Part shown: positions 33,901 through 42,227 of the stretch, one piece after another | How positions within the stretch are numbered: position 1 is the first letter of the stretch | How the letters are laid out: each line of letters opens with the position of its first letter | Assembly: GCA_003150615.1 (NCBI GenBank) | Contig: QALN01000014.1 | Location: forward strand, 6,971-70,970 | From: Flavobacteriales bacterium | Lineage (GTDB): Bacteria > Bacteroidota > Bacteroidia > Flavobacteriales > UBA1820 | Direction: 5' to 3' | DNA: 64,000 bases | Notes under the pieces: generated by a model | Database searches by the model: none | Seen by the model: the letters and a program-made list of their open reading frames with translations, nothing else | Told to the model about the DNA's origin: nothing | Position numbers and translations under genes: made by a program

Positions 33901-34225
33901 AAAACCGCGAAAGGTCTTTCAGCGCATCTCCGCCACCGGAAGGCAAAAGAGCCCCGACTGTGGAAACGGTGTTTATGCGTGCCTGGCGGTAAGCTGCATC
34001 GGCTTCGGCAAGAGCTTCCCTCACGTTGGCGGCATACCTGCGGGATATTTCCTCCAGACCCGAAACATAGTCTTTCCCGCCTTTTGCCTGAGTATAGTAC
34101 CGTACGAACTCGGACATACTGCGGCGGTATTCGGAGTTTATCCTCGTGCGTATTTTTTTTATGTGCGAGTCGAGTTCTTTCTTACGGCTGTCGATAACGG
34201 TTTTTCCGGTATTGTTCTGCGGCAT
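30929..34225 (-). CDS. MuF-domain polymorphic toxin
   Basis: A 1098-residue multidomain protein. Residues about 1-110 are coiled coil; about 230-280 form a phage Mu gpF-like (MuF) head-morphogenesis domain (RHRDICDELAGDYP, then GWHYNCRCVVHPI). A zinc-peptidase-like HEMVH lies near 433. A hydrophobic segment (RGAAALGAITSGAVISSAVE) is near 665, followed by helical domains. From about 870 a Pro-rich linker leads to a 170-residue C-terminal toxin domain (SLYKIVPKGGRVPTGSKYWM). The Y(K/R)xVP...G.YW pattern recalls ADP-ribosyltransferase-like or TreTu-type toxins, but I do not assign it. MuF toxins are known as phage-head-related polymorphic toxins; no other phage genes are near. Start at 34225 is preferred over 34282. 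Confidence 0.8.
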   Translation of the reverse strand: MPQNNTGKTVIDSRKKELDSHIKKIRTRINSEYRRSMSEFVRYYTQAKGGKDYVSGLEEISRRYAANVREALAEADAAYRQARINTVSTVGALLPSGGGDALKDLSRFSVRQPLSGEKETAIESARRAFLEEARLMTGMLDSSPGAFFGGKMTPQQYSYLMRMKNDPFEAAKAGVNLPEWKKKVYGFDTYENSSALLGNVLSRYEVAEDYALENALTADIPEVIGYRIEVAKTNKYGRTRHRDICDELAGDYPKDFVFKGWHYNCRCVVHPIIDKNLLTPALAARGFVGADKNTRITVPASARKLITENYPAYSDAFPALVNSNYVNYRGQMRFLQDMGVDEKLNYYLDGILREADGFFAGASAVQVNVSASADKDVMMDTRKEGNRYRINMSDAPASDGHNPARHTLEAFQKAGTGVPLTREQMSATSDLVHEMVHTMSEDYTMSEAMDKYPQYRDDFIDFSLVPDSPQRQALEMITEWYSREIYPQVAAKQGWTLPDDYARHIGTGYRDMVANFEGFISTLENPERFSASVAEILRGRDKAMAYRKLAELIKKSGALKKGYRAQTLLDNMIYESPESFAGRLEKSVTAAHGAVAASAKVLPPAQLAARMEQAAGAIDAVPTFGQMGLDGGKTAKMLAEGLDVNKNGYNMFGLRYSRFLRGAAALGAITSGAVISSAVEDVERSESGAQGAAGQHDGGDKRYIPRNWYEGSWIMTATQAGVIDSAIDMGMVTGEMVWNVGKVLTLGVASDLSKLKIWGPSAQAYLDAKAGKYGQVRDTLEDYSEETWEFIKNYVGNPAFKAAFDNEMSAMLTDYGKSLWGLDKEAGYQRGRLIGDLLLLFFSAGKVGKLLGNWKRLRRFNIKELLPGVGKTLPKTPAPKALPPLKSSVPTPAVKQPPQLPGISYKAGPHEVVATKTGSVIKSNMAPYGHAPSWEKFSTLGKNPAEVPHGVLQKIIKEIPDKNATKIANEIVSSGVDIPKIVRIVKNTSLYKIVPKGGRVPTGSKYWMTPQTLMNAIKSGKLEQHLGLPLARVAKGYEIYEITPKVDALASKIIIFESKIAPTVEGAYRTTGGGRQIIIPDAGKWTKPVKVYEFTIKK
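31107..31611 (-). repeat. Toxin module duplicated at 26497-27001
   Basis: The C-terminal linker and toxin coding region has a second copy 4.6 kb away in the same orientation. The copies are near identical in the linker, diverge in the first third of the toxin domain and are near identical again after it. Recombination between them would delete the immunity genes and cassettes between. Confidence 0.85.
31606..31621. repeat. Cassette junction motif in the full-length toxin gene
   Basis: GTAAGGTTTTCCCTAC, one base off the perfect palindrome in cassette 1. On the minus strand it encodes the GKTLP residues where the body of the toxin passes into the linker. Confidence 0.6.
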
Positions 34226-34282
34226 TTTATTTCTTTTTTGACAATTATTTAAACATGAAAAGGCATCACGGAAAATGTGCAT

Positions 34283-34672
34283 CCGCGATTAAAACACTAA
34301 TATAATCAAAAAGGAAATATTTTCAAAATAAAACAGGAACTTTATACCCTGCCGCAAACGGAAAAGGCCACTCATCCGGAAAATAAAAATCCCGCTCGTT
34401 TCTACAAACGAACGGGATTCCGTCACAAATCAAAGAGAAATTTATCTGAAAAAACTGTTTTACAATTTCGGGCGATGCGGTGTGAAAACACTGCAACACC
34501 ATGATACTTCACCGACGGGTAAAAAAACGGCCGGGTGTTTCGATGACCGGCCGTTTTTCCCAACAACCAAACTAAGAGATTTATAATGTAAAAGTTACCA
34601 ATTAATTATCATGTTCAATGTCCTGCTACGGGGGAGGATGCTTCTTTCGTCATTCCATTTTTTACGGCATGG
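34283..34672. other. Intergenic region with two strong hairpins
   Basis: No gene is seen. A 14-bp hairpin (AATCCCGCTCGTTT / AAACGAACGGGATT, 34387-34419) and a 12-bp bidirectional terminator (AAAAACGGCCGG / CCGGCCGTTTTT, 34523-34558) lie here. The second probably ends transcription from the YccF gene on the minus strand only if read outward; either may insulate the toxin gene. Confidence 0.6.
34523..34558. terminator. Bidirectional terminator
   Basis: Twelve-base perfect stem with a 12-base loop and A/T flanks on both sides, downstream of the YccF gene on the minus strand. Confidence 0.8.
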
Positions 34673-35047
34673 CTAACAGCTGACTATGTCCTTGCCGAAA
34701 GGAGTAAACGAGAGCGTCATCAATTTGAAATGCTGCAACCCGAACGGTATCCCGATGATAGTGACACAGAACAAAATGCCAAACACGAGGTGCGTCAGAG
34801 CTATCCATATCCCGCCTACCAGTATCCATATTATGTTCATCACAACCGACAGGCATCCGGGTTCTCCGGGCGCGTCCGCAGCTTTATGGCCGAACGGACA
34901 CAGAGCCAGAAAACCAAGTTTGAACGCCTGGACTCCGAACGGTATACCGATAATGGTCACGCACATCAGTATTCCAGCCACTATGTATTCGAGCGAGAGC
35001 AACAGACCGCCGAAAACAATCCATATTATATTTCCAAGTATTTTCAT
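34673..35047 (-). CDS. YccF domain inner membrane protein
   Basis: A 124-residue protein built of two YccF repeats. Each has a hydrophobic segment and the signature CVTIIGIPFG (residues about 29-38 and 93-102) followed by a short polar loop (FGHKA; FGKDI). The two halves are clearly a tandem duplication (GNIIWIVFGG / MNIIWILVGG). The molecular role of the family is not known. The gene for a coiled-coil protein lies upstream, 48 bases away. Confidence 0.88.
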   Translation of the reverse strand: MKILGNIIWIVFGGLLLSLEYIVAGILMCVTIIGIPFGVQAFKLGFLALCPFGHKAADAPGEPGCLSVVMNIIWILVGGIWIALTHLVFGILFCVTIIGIPFGLQHFKLMTLSFTPFGKDIVSC

Positions 35048-35095
35048 TACAACGTTTTATATATTCCAAACGCGGAGTACTTAAAAAAAACAGGT

Positions 35096-35629
35096 TCAGG
35101 ACCTGAGAGCCTTTTTAATCCTTACCACATATTCGTTTCTACGGACTTCGCGCGGCATGGAATTTATCGTATGGCGGAGATTGCGGCGTGTTTTGGAAGG
35201 CAGTTCCATGACAGCTTTTTCTATCTTCTCCATAGACTTTTCACTCATGCGTATGGAGTTGCCGCATATTTGAATTTTTCCGGCCAGACGGATGGCATCC
35301 GCCGCTATCTCTTCGGCATGTTTTTCCATCCTACGGGACAGTCTTTCGGATTCCGAAGCAATCCTTCCGGAGTTAGCGACAGCCCTTTGCGAGGCGCGTA
35401 TAGCTGCGCTCTGCTGCTGGATAGAGCGTCTGTACGCAGAATTGTAATCCGCCTGACGCGCCAATTGGCGGCCCTTGTATTCCAGCTGACGGTTTTTATA
35501 TTCGAGTTTAGCTGCCTTGCGTTCGAGTTTAGCCGCCTGACGTTCGTACTTTTTAACGGTTCTTTCCAGGCTCCCGCCCTGAAGGCATACGGCAACGGAA
35601 AGCGCTGCCAACAACAGTATCTTCTTCAT
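35096..35629 (-). CDS. Exported coiled-coil protein of unknown function
   Basis: A 177-residue protein with a signal peptide (MKKILLLAALSVAVCLQGGS). The mature part is basic and nearly all helical, with a degenerate seven-residue repeat at 28-58 (RQAAKLERKAAKLEYKNRQL). Such Lys/Arg/Gln/Leu heptads form coiled coils and may bind peptidoglycan or DNA non-specifically; no family is recognised. It may be cotranscribed with the YccF gene. Confidence 0.65.
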   Translation of the reverse strand: MKKILLLAALSVAVCLQGGSLERTVKKYERQAAKLERKAAKLEYKNRQLEYKGRQLARQADYNSAYRRSIQQQSAAIRASQRAVANSGRIASESERLSRRMEKHAEEIAADAIRLAGKIQICGNSIRMSEKSMEKIEKAVMELPSKTRRNLRHTINSMPREVRRNEYVVRIKKALRS

Positions 35630-35798
35630 AACTATGATTTATATAATTTATACGTCTGATTTATCTGCGGCAACAACCGCAATCCGTTTGATGTTCATTT
35701 CCGTCCGGACAGGCAATCATCCGGTCCTTTCACTTGATTAGACGCAAAAGGGAGCCTAAAGGTTTCACCTCTCTTCGGTTATTATGTTTTTTTTAACA

Positions 35799-35999
35799 TC
35801 AGTCGCCTTCTTCGAGAATAAAGACATCGTCCACCTTTACCGAAAAAATACGTGCTATCTTCAGGGCTAACACCGTGGACGGAACGTATTTGCACGATTC
35901 CATAGCGTTTATCGTCTGGCGGCTCACCCCTGCCAGAACGGCCAGTTCCTGCTGCGTCATCCTGCGCGATGCCCGCAGCATGCGTATGTTATTCTTCAT
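35799..35999 (-). CDS. XRE-type HTH transcriptional regulator
   Basis: A 66-residue protein consisting only of a Cro/C1 helix-turn-helix (MRRMTQQELAVLAGVSRQTI region, residues about 10-32), closest to the YozG/short MerR-like regulators that end VDDVFILEE. Its start overlaps the end of the membrane protein gene by 11 bases. Such pairs usually regulate their own expression. Confidence 0.88.
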   Translation of the reverse strand: MKNNIRMLRASRRMTQQELAVLAGVSRQTINAMESCKYVPSTVLALKIARIFSVKVDDVFILEEGD

Positions 36000-36426
36000 T
36001 CGATGCGGATTTTCTAAGACGGTACAACCTGAAATTAAATACCACGGCGTAAAGCACCAGTACCGTGTACATGTTTACGAACGTGAAAGTGAGGAACGCC
36101 ATATCGTAAATGAACAAATCCCCGGCTATGAGTACCAGATAACCGCTTATGACAGACCATACGAGCGTGCGGCAACGAAGGTCGTTCACATATTCGTCTT
36201 CGTCCTTCTCGCGCGAGAAACATATCAGAAGAAGGCTGGCCGCAATGCCGGCTATGGCTATCGTCGGGAAATATTCATAAAGTCCCGATGAGAAAAATCC
36301 TTCCGAAGAACTTATGCCCCACCACCCATTGCCGAATAGGCAACCGATGCCCATAACGGCGAACGGGATGAAAAACCAAAGCCCTACTCTTTTGAATACC
36401 TGCGGGAAAAGATAATTTTTTTTCAT
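35989..36426 (-). CDS. Four-helix membrane protein paired with the HTH regulator
   Basis: A 145-residue protein with membrane segments at about 13-32, 48-68, 87-105 and 110-130, and charged loops between them (SREKDEDEYVNDLRCRT). I recognise no named domain, but this pairing of a small integral membrane protein with a 60-70-residue XRE regulator is common in Bacteroidetes and Firmicutes. The membrane protein may sense a signal or sequester the regulator; that is inference. Confidence 0.75.
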   Translation of the reverse strand: MKKNYLFPQVFKRVGLWFFIPFAVMGIGCLFGNGWWGISSSEGFFSSGLYEYFPTIAIAGIAASLLLICFSREKDEDEYVNDLRCRTLVWSVISGYLVLIAGDLFIYDMAFLTFTFVNMYTVLVLYAVVFNFRLYRLRKSASNEE

Positions 36427-36576
36427 GGTTTCAAATGTTTTGATCGTTCGACAAATGTAAAATATATTTTACATTATGTCAAGCAAATTTTACATTTTCT
36501 TTTTAAAACACACGCAAACGCATGTGTACCCGCCATTTTAAACGGTGAAAAACAGCCTTAAGAGCGGAAAAAACAG

Positions 36577-36584
36577 TATCTTTG
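36577..36584 (+). promoter_or_regulatory. -7 element of lysS
   Basis: TATCTTTG, a perfect TAnnTTTG, 70 bases before the start codon. The -33 box is not clear. Confidence 0.5.
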
Positions 36585-36654
36585 CAACCGTTATCGACAA
36601 AGAAAAACAGTTTCACCCGGTGGGTACCGCCCGCCAAACCATGAAAATAAAAAA

Positions 36655-38367
36655 ATGAGCCTCAACTTATCGGAACAGGAAATAGTACGCCGGCAGGCAA
36701 TGCAGTCGCTCCGCGATATGGGCATAGAGCCGTACCCGGCCGCCGAATTCGTAACCACACACCACGCGAGGGATATAAAAGACAATTTCGACACCCTCGA
36801 CGGCGCCGAAGTGGTATTGGCCGGACGCATGATGAGCCGACGCATCATGGGCAAGGCATCGTTTGCCGAACTTATGGACAGCAGCGGACGCATACAGATA
36901 TATGTTTCTCGCGACGACTTGCCGGAAGGGGAAAAGATGTACAACACCGTGTTCAAGAAACTGCTCGACATAGGCGATTTCATTGGCGTCAAAGGCAAAG
37001 TTTTCCGCACGCAGATGGGAGAAATATCGGTACATGTGAATGAACTGACGGTGCTCTCAAAATCGCTCAAACCGCTTCCGGTGGTAAAAAAAGACAAGGA
37101 CGGCAACGTTTACGACGCATTTTCCGACCCGGAACTGCGTTACCGACAGCGTTACGTGGACCTGATAGTCAACGACGGTGTAAAGGACGTTTTCATAAAG
37201 CGCACTAAAATCATAAACACGATGCGCGACTTTTTCAACCGACGCGGGTACCTCGAAGTGGAAACTCCGGTGCTCCAGTCGATACCCGGCGGAGCCACCG
37301 CACGGCCGTTCGTGACACACCACAATGCGCTCGACATACCTCTGTACCTTCGCATAGCAAACGAATTGTATCTGAAACGCCTTATCGTAGGCGGTTTCGA
37401 CGGAGTGTACGAATTTGCCAAGGATTTCCGAAACGAAGGCATGGACCGCACGCATAACCCAGAATTCACCGTCATGGAGCTGTACATAGCTTACAAAGAC
37501 TACAACTGGATGATGGGCATGACCGAACAGCTTCTCGAAGAAGTATGCACGGCCGTCAACGGAAAACCGGAAATAAAAATAGGCGAGAACGTGATAAGTT
37601 TCCGCGCACCGTTCCGGCGTATGACGATGATAGATTCGATAAAGCAGTACACAGGCATAGACATAACTGGAATGGACGAAAAGGCCCTGCGCGAGGTGTG
37701 CGGCAAACTGAAAATAGAAGTGGACGACACGATGGGCGTAGGCAAACTGATAGACGAGATATTCGGCGAATATGTCGAAGGAAACCTCATCCAGCCGACG
37801 TTCATAACCGACTACCCGATAGAAATGTCGCCGCTGACCAAACGCCACCGCGACAATCCGGAACTGACCGAACGCTTCGAACTGATGGTAAACGGCAAGG
37901 AACTGGCAAACTGCTACTCCGAGCTTAACGACCCCGTGGACCAGCGCGAGCGTTTCCAGGCACAGATGGCGCTTTCCCAACGTGGGGACGACGAGGCTAT
38001 GTTTATAGACCAGGATTTCCTGCGCGCGCTCGAATACGGCATGCCTCCGACAGGCGGCATAGGCATAGGCATAGACCGCCTTACTATGATGATGACCGGC
38101 GCGCAGTCCATACAGGACGTATTGTTCTTCCCGCAAATGAAACCGGAAGTGTGGGATATGGGCAAGGCCTCAGGCGAGGCATTCGCCGAAATGGGCGTTC
38201 CCGAAGCGTGGACGGAGCATATAGTGGCAGCAGGATACGATACTCCGGAAAAGCTCCGCGCCGAAAAACCCTCGCAGGTACAGCAGAAGCTCAACGGTTA
38301 CCGCAAGAAAAACAAACTGGACATACCGGCTCTCTCACTGGAAGATGTAGAGAAATGGCTGGCCTAA
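36655..38367 (+). CDS. lysS: Lysyl-tRNA synthetase, class II
   Basis: A 570-residue enzyme that charges tRNA-Lys. The N-terminal OB-fold anticodon-binding domain spans about 50-150. The class II core follows with motif 2 ([14 protein letters not shown], near residue 262) and motif 3 ([15 protein letters not shown], near 470). A C-terminal extension of about 70 residues ([20 protein letters not shown] and on) resembles a helix-hairpin-helix module and is normal for Bacteroidetes LysS. It is monocistronic with its own terminator. Confidence 0.97.
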   Translation: MSLNLSEQEIVRRQAMQSLRDMGIEPYPAAEFVTTHHARDIKDNFDTLDGAEVVLAGRMMSRRIMGKASFAELMDSSGRIQIYVSRDDLPEGEKMYNTVFKKLLDIGDFIGVKGKVFRTQMGEISVHVNELTVLSKSLKPLPVVKKDKDGNVYDAFSDPELRYRQRYVDLIVNDGVKDVFIKRTKIINTMRDFFNRRGYLEVETPVLQSIPGGATARPFVTHHNALDIPLYLRIANELYLKRLIVGGFDGVYEFAKDFRNEGMDRTHNPEFTVMELYIAYKDYNWMMGMTEQLLEEVCTAVNGKPEIKIGENVISFRAPFRRMTMIDSIKQYTGIDITGMDEKALREVCGKLKIEVDDTMGVGKLIDEIFGEYVEGNLIQPTFITDYPIEMSPLTKRHRDNPELTERFELMVNGKELANCYSELNDPVDQRERFQAQMALSQRGDDEAMFIDQDFLRALEYGMPPTGGIGIGIDRLTMMMTGAQSIQDVLFFPQMKPEVWDMGKASGEAFAEMGVPEAWTEHIVAAGYDTPEKLRAEKPSQVQQKLNGYRKKNKLDIPALSLEDVEKWLA

Positions 38368-38390
38368 AATACCTGTCGGCACGATGACAG

Positions 38391-38424
38391 AAAACGGCCG
38401 CCGGGCTATGCCCGGCGGCCGTTA
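38391..38424 (+). terminator. Terminator of lysS
   Basis: ACGGCCGCCGGG / CCCGGCGGCCGT, 12-bp stem with 5-base loop, followed by TACGTTTT. Confidence 0.8.
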
Positions 38425-38671
38425 CGTTTTCAGACAATTTTGCTTTTGGCGGGAACATTCGTCACCTTTGTTTTTTTATCGGAGGCGACACGGGAAAAAT
38501 GTTCTTTGTTTAAAACCGCAAACATCTCTCAGCATATATGATTCCGGAGACATGTTCCGGCTTTAGCCATCAACAAGGTTTTATACCGCAATTGCCGGCC
38601 GTGACATTCAGGCCCGTGACTGCAAAACGCCGTCATTTTGAAACGTAATTCGCATTTAAAAAGAAATCGAC

Positions 38672-39547
38672 ATGAAAAATATAAAAGGCATAGCATACGC
38701 CTTGATATCCTCTTCCACATTCGGGCTGATACCGCTTTTTTCGATACCGGTACTGGCGTCCGGCGCAATGGGCGTGCCGTCATTGCTGTTTTACCGCTTC
38801 GCTTTCGCTACGGCAGCGATAGCTGTCGCAGGGCTGGCCCTGAAGCGCAATTTCAAAATAAAACCTGCCGTACTGGTAAAAGTTTCGGTGCTGGGTATTT
38901 TCTACGCATCCACCTCGATGGGGCTTACCATGTCCTATCAATACATATCCAGCGGTGCGGCAACCACTATACACTTCCTCTACCCTATCCTTGTCACGGC
39001 TATAATGATAGCCTTTTTCGGAGAAAAAGCCTCGCGCACGCTGATAGTGGCATCCGTATTGTCCATCATCGGCGTAGCCCTGCTCAGCCAAGGCGAGGGA
39101 GAAGGAGTAGAACCGAAAGGGCTGCTGCTGGTGCTGATGACCGTCGTGACATACGCCACATACATAGTAGGTGTAAATAAATCCGGGGTGGAAAGCACTG
39201 ATCCTGTAATCCTCACATTCTACGTATTCGTAGCCTCGACAGCGTTGTTCGCCGCATACGCATGGGGTACGGGCGGGACCATAGAACCGATAAAGGACTG
39301 CACGACCATGTGGCACATTGTCCTGCTCGCACTGTTGCCTACGGTCATATCCGATTTTACGTTAATTCTGGCAATAAAATACGTAGGCTCTACTGTCACC
39401 GCAATCCTCGGATCCATGGAGCCCCTTACGGCCGTGCTGGTAGGCGTGTTTTACTTTTCGGAAAGTTTTTCCATTAAAACAGCGGCCGGACTGGCCCTGG
39501 TGCTGTTTGCCGTGACTATGGTCGTCAGACGTTCTTCAAGAAAGTAA
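38672..39547 (+). CDS. EamA/DMT family transporter
   Basis: A 291-residue protein with ten predicted membrane helices in two EamA repeats, the first opening GIAYALISSSTFGLIPLFSI. The second ends with the typical GSMEPLTAVLVGVFYFSE segment near residue 255. Such carriers export or import small metabolites, often amino acids; the substrate is unknown. It stands alone. Confidence 0.88.
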   Translation: MKNIKGIAYALISSSTFGLIPLFSIPVLASGAMGVPSLLFYRFAFATAAIAVAGLALKRNFKIKPAVLVKVSVLGIFYASTSMGLTMSYQYISSGAATTIHFLYPILVTAIMIAFFGEKASRTLIVASVLSIIGVALLSQGEGEGVEPKGLLLVLMTVVTYATYIVGVNKSGVESTDPVILTFYVFVASTALFAAYAWGTGGTIEPIKDCTTMWHIVLLALLPTVISDFTLILAIKYVGSTVTAILGSMEPLTAVLVGVFYFSESFSIKTAAGLALVLFAVTMVVRRSSRK

Positions 39548-39654
39548 AATCAGGGATATTAATTGCCATTGTTTCAAACTCAGGCAAATAACATTTTAAT
39601 CTTGCAAAGTCTTTTATTTAACCCATTACTCTTTATAAATCCCACATGCTAATA

Positions 39655-40476
39655 TCACTGCAAAATACGTTCAATCTTCTTATCTTCAAATTTTAACAAA
39701 TCGTTAGTAACTTTTACCAATTTCTCTTTTTCTGAATGAATCATACTTACTTCAGATATTCTTCGCATACAAACATTCTCCAATTCGGATTGTAAAAGGT
39801 TTGAGTTTGCCAAACTTTCTAATTCCTTCAAGAAGTCGCTTATTATAATATTATTATTCTTTATATGGAGCTTATTAAATTCTCGAATAGAATTTACAAT
39901 ATATGATTCAACCTCATTTCCTTGTTCGATTTCCTTCATTAGACGGCAAATTAAAATTAAGTCATTAACAAAACCACCATATTCACGTAATATATCATTA
40001 TAGCAATCTGAGTATGCAACTTCTTCCTTTTTTTTGTATTCACCGGAAAAATACAAGTCAAAACTATAACCTTGCATTTCTATATTCTTATTTAACAGCA
40101 TCAACCGAACAATTGCTCCTTGGTAATTACCTAATGCCATTTCATTTGCAGCAACAATAGTTCCTTGAAAGTCCAAAATGCGATAATTATCATCCAATTG
40201 CTTTCTCAATCCATCAAACCATTCTTTTTTGACTTGATATTGTAATATCTTGTTTTGTGACTTTCGGATTTCTTCATTATCCTCTTTATTCCACATTCTT
40301 GTGCGATATAAAATAAACATAGGAATAACGGCACCAACAAAAGCTCCATAAAATCCCAACCAACCATCAATACTGCCATTAACAGTTAGTCCTAACGATT
40401 TACCCAGTATAATATAGTTTATCAGTATTGGTGATATTAAAAGTATCACAATGACAAGCCAATCTTTTCTTTTCAT
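39655..40476 (-). CDS. Membrane-anchored protein of unknown function in a low-GC patch
   Basis: A 273-residue protein with two N-terminal membrane helices (about 7-27 and 38-60, the second containing GWLGFYGAFVGAVIPMFIL) and a long helical cytoplasmic domain. The gene is much more AT-rich than its neighbours (many AAA, AAT and ATA codons), suggesting recent transfer. The two-helix start with IDGWLGFYG is seen in accessory proteins of unknown role, some near defence genes; no catalytic motif is visible here. Confidence 0.65.
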   Translation of the reverse strand: MKRKDWLVIVILLISPILINYIILGKSLGLTVNGSIDGWLGFYGAFVGAVIPMFILYRTRMWNKEDNEEIRKSQNKILQYQVKKEWFDGLRKQLDDNYRILDFQGTIVAANEMALGNYQGAIVRLMLLNKNIEMQGYSFDLYFSGEYKKKEEVAYSDCYNDILREYGGFVNDLILICRLMKEIEQGNEVESYIVNSIREFNKLHIKNNNIIISDFLKELESLANSNLLQSELENVCMRRISEVSMIHSEKEKLVKVTNDLLKFEDKKIERILQ

Positions 40477-40520
40477 TACTCTTTATTTTTAAGTTCTTAA
40501 TAAAGATAGATATTATTTTG

Positions 40521-40528
40521 TAATTTTG
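40521..40528 (+). promoter_or_regulatory. -7 element of the CoA-transferase gene
   Basis: TAATTTTG, consensus -7 box, 107 bases before the start codon. No strong -33 box. Confidence 0.45.
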
Positions 40529-40634
40529 CATCGTTTTTTGCCCCCGTCTGGCCATACCGCGCCATGACGTCCGGCGCATACCGAACAAGATGAGTTTCAA
40601 CACAAAACAACAATAAAAAATAAAAAAATTTATC

Positions 40635-42131
40635 ATGTCTTACAAAATTATCTCGGCAGAAGAGGCCGCATCCCACATCCACAACGGTGATAACGTGGGT
40701 TTCAGCGGGTTCACTGCGGCAGGTAGCCCTAAAGCCGTGAGCGAAGCGCTGGCGAAAAAAGCAATCGAAAAACATGAAAAAGGAATCCCGTTCCAGGTAG
40801 GCGTATTTTCCGGAGCATCCACTTCGGACCATCTGGACGGTGCTCTGGCCCGCGCCAAAGCCATAAAGTTCCGTACGCCGTACCAGTCGAACAAAGACCT
40901 GCGCAACGCCCTGAACAAAGGTGAGGCACAGTATTTCGACTACCACCTCTCGCAGCTGGCACAGGACATCCGTTACGGTTTTCTGGGCGATATAGACATA
41001 GCCGTTATCGAAGCCTGCGACATAACCGAAGACGGCGAGATAACCCTCACTTCAGGCGTCGGAAACACACCCACATACGCACGCCTTGCCAAAAGGATCA
41101 TAATAGAGCTGAACAGCTATCATCCTAAAGCACTTCGCGGTTTCCACGACCTTTACGAACCGGCCGATCCGCCTATGCGCCGCGAAATACCCATTTACAA
41201 ACCGTCGGACCGCATAGGAACAACTACCGTCAAAGTCGACCCGGCTAAAATACTCGGTATCGTCGAGACTAACGTTTCGGACGGAGTGGGAGCTTTCTCG
41301 CCATTGGACGAAACGACCATGCGCATAGGACAGAACGTAGCCAATTTCCTGGCCGGAGAGATGAAAGCCGGACGCATACCTTCTTCGTTCCTGCCGATAC
41401 AATCCGGTGTGGGCAACATAGCCAATGCGGTACTCGGATGCCTCGGAGAAAACGAGGACATACCTCCGTTTGAAATGTACACCGAAGTGATACAGGACGC
41501 CGTAGTCGGTCTGATGAAGGAAGGCCACTGCAAATTCGCCAGCGGATGCTCGCTCACCCTCAGCGCCGATGCCATGGCACAGGTTTACTCGGACATAGAC
41601 TTCTTCCGCGACAAAATAGTACTCCGCCCGCAGGAGTTGTCCAACAACCCAGAAATAGTGCGCCGACTCGGCCTTATCACCATAAATACGGCTATCGAAG
41701 CGGATATATTCGGCAACATCAACTCAACCCACATCATGGGTAAGAAGATGATGAACGGCATAGGCGGATCGGGCGACTTTACCCGAAACGCGTACCTGTC
41801 CATCTTCACCACCCCGTCGACTGCCAAAGGCGGCAACATTTCCGCATTCGTACCTATGGTGGCTCACCAGGACCACTCGGAGCACTCCGTAAAAGTCATC
41901 ATAAGCGAATACGGTGTGGCCGACCTGCGCGGAAAATCGCCTATGCAGCGCGCTCAGGAGATAATCGAAAACGTGGTGCATCCGGACTACAAGCAACTTC
42001 TGTGGGACTATGTAAAAGCCACACAGGGATGCCACACTCCGGAATGCCTGAACACTGCCCTTTCGTTCCACATAGCGTTCGAAAAGTACGGCGACATGCG
42101 CAAGGCTGAACCGTGCCAGTGCTCCAAATAA
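40635..42131 (+). CDS. Acetyl-CoA hydrolase/transferase family, probable succinyl-CoA:acetate/propionate CoA-transferase
   Basis: A 498-residue family I CoA-transferase of the Cat1/AarC type. It has the N-terminal GFTAAGSPKAV loop, the segment FEMYTEVIQD whose Glu284 best fits the catalytic glutamate, and the CoA-binding GIGGSGDFTRNAYLS with ISEYGVADLRG near the end. It exchanges CoA between succinate and acetate or propionate. Methylmalonyl-CoA mutase is encoded 12.6 kb downstream, so the enzyme fits the succinate-to-propionate fermentation route, releasing propionate from propionyl-CoA. It ends with its own terminator. Confidence 0.9.
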   Translation: MSYKIISAEEAASHIHNGDNVGFSGFTAAGSPKAVSEALAKKAIEKHEKGIPFQVGVFSGASTSDHLDGALARAKAIKFRTPYQSNKDLRNALNKGEAQYFDYHLSQLAQDIRYGFLGDIDIAVIEACDITEDGEITLTSGVGNTPTYARLAKRIIIELNSYHPKALRGFHDLYEPADPPMRREIPIYKPSDRIGTTTVKVDPAKILGIVETNVSDGVGAFSPLDETTMRIGQNVANFLAGEMKAGRIPSSFLPIQSGVGNIANAVLGCLGENEDIPPFEMYTEVIQDAVVGLMKEGHCKFASGCSLTLSADAMAQVYSDIDFFRDKIVLRPQELSNNPEIVRRLGLITINTAIEADIFGNINSTHIMGKKMMNGIGGSGDFTRNAYLSIFTTPSTAKGGNISAFVPMVAHQDHSEHSVKVIISEYGVADLRGKSPMQRAQEIIENVVHPDYKQLLWDYVKATQGCHTPECLNTALSFHIAFEKYGDMRKAEPCQCSK

Positions 42132-42152
42132 TCACGGAAAAATACATACGGA

Positions 42153-42184
42153 AAAAAACTCCCGCAAAAGCGGGAGTTTTTTTA
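42153..42184. terminator. Terminator between the CoA-transferase and sirtuin genes
   Basis: AAAACTCCCGC / GCGGGAGTTTT with AAAA loop and long T-run; works for both converging genes. Confidence 0.9.
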
Positions 42185-42227
42185 TTTCTACAGGGCGCGC
42201 CAGCCACACCTTAATACTCTAACTCTA

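Noticed and set aside
30929..34225. The MuF domain suggested a prophage.
   Set aside because: No terminase, portal, capsid, tail or lysis genes occur on either side; flanks are ordinary chromosomal genes and toxin modules.
32915..34252. A 445-codon plus-strand frame opposite the toxin gene.
   Set aside because: It is a shadow of the GC-rich MuF gene; the minus frame has recognisable domains, the plus frame none.
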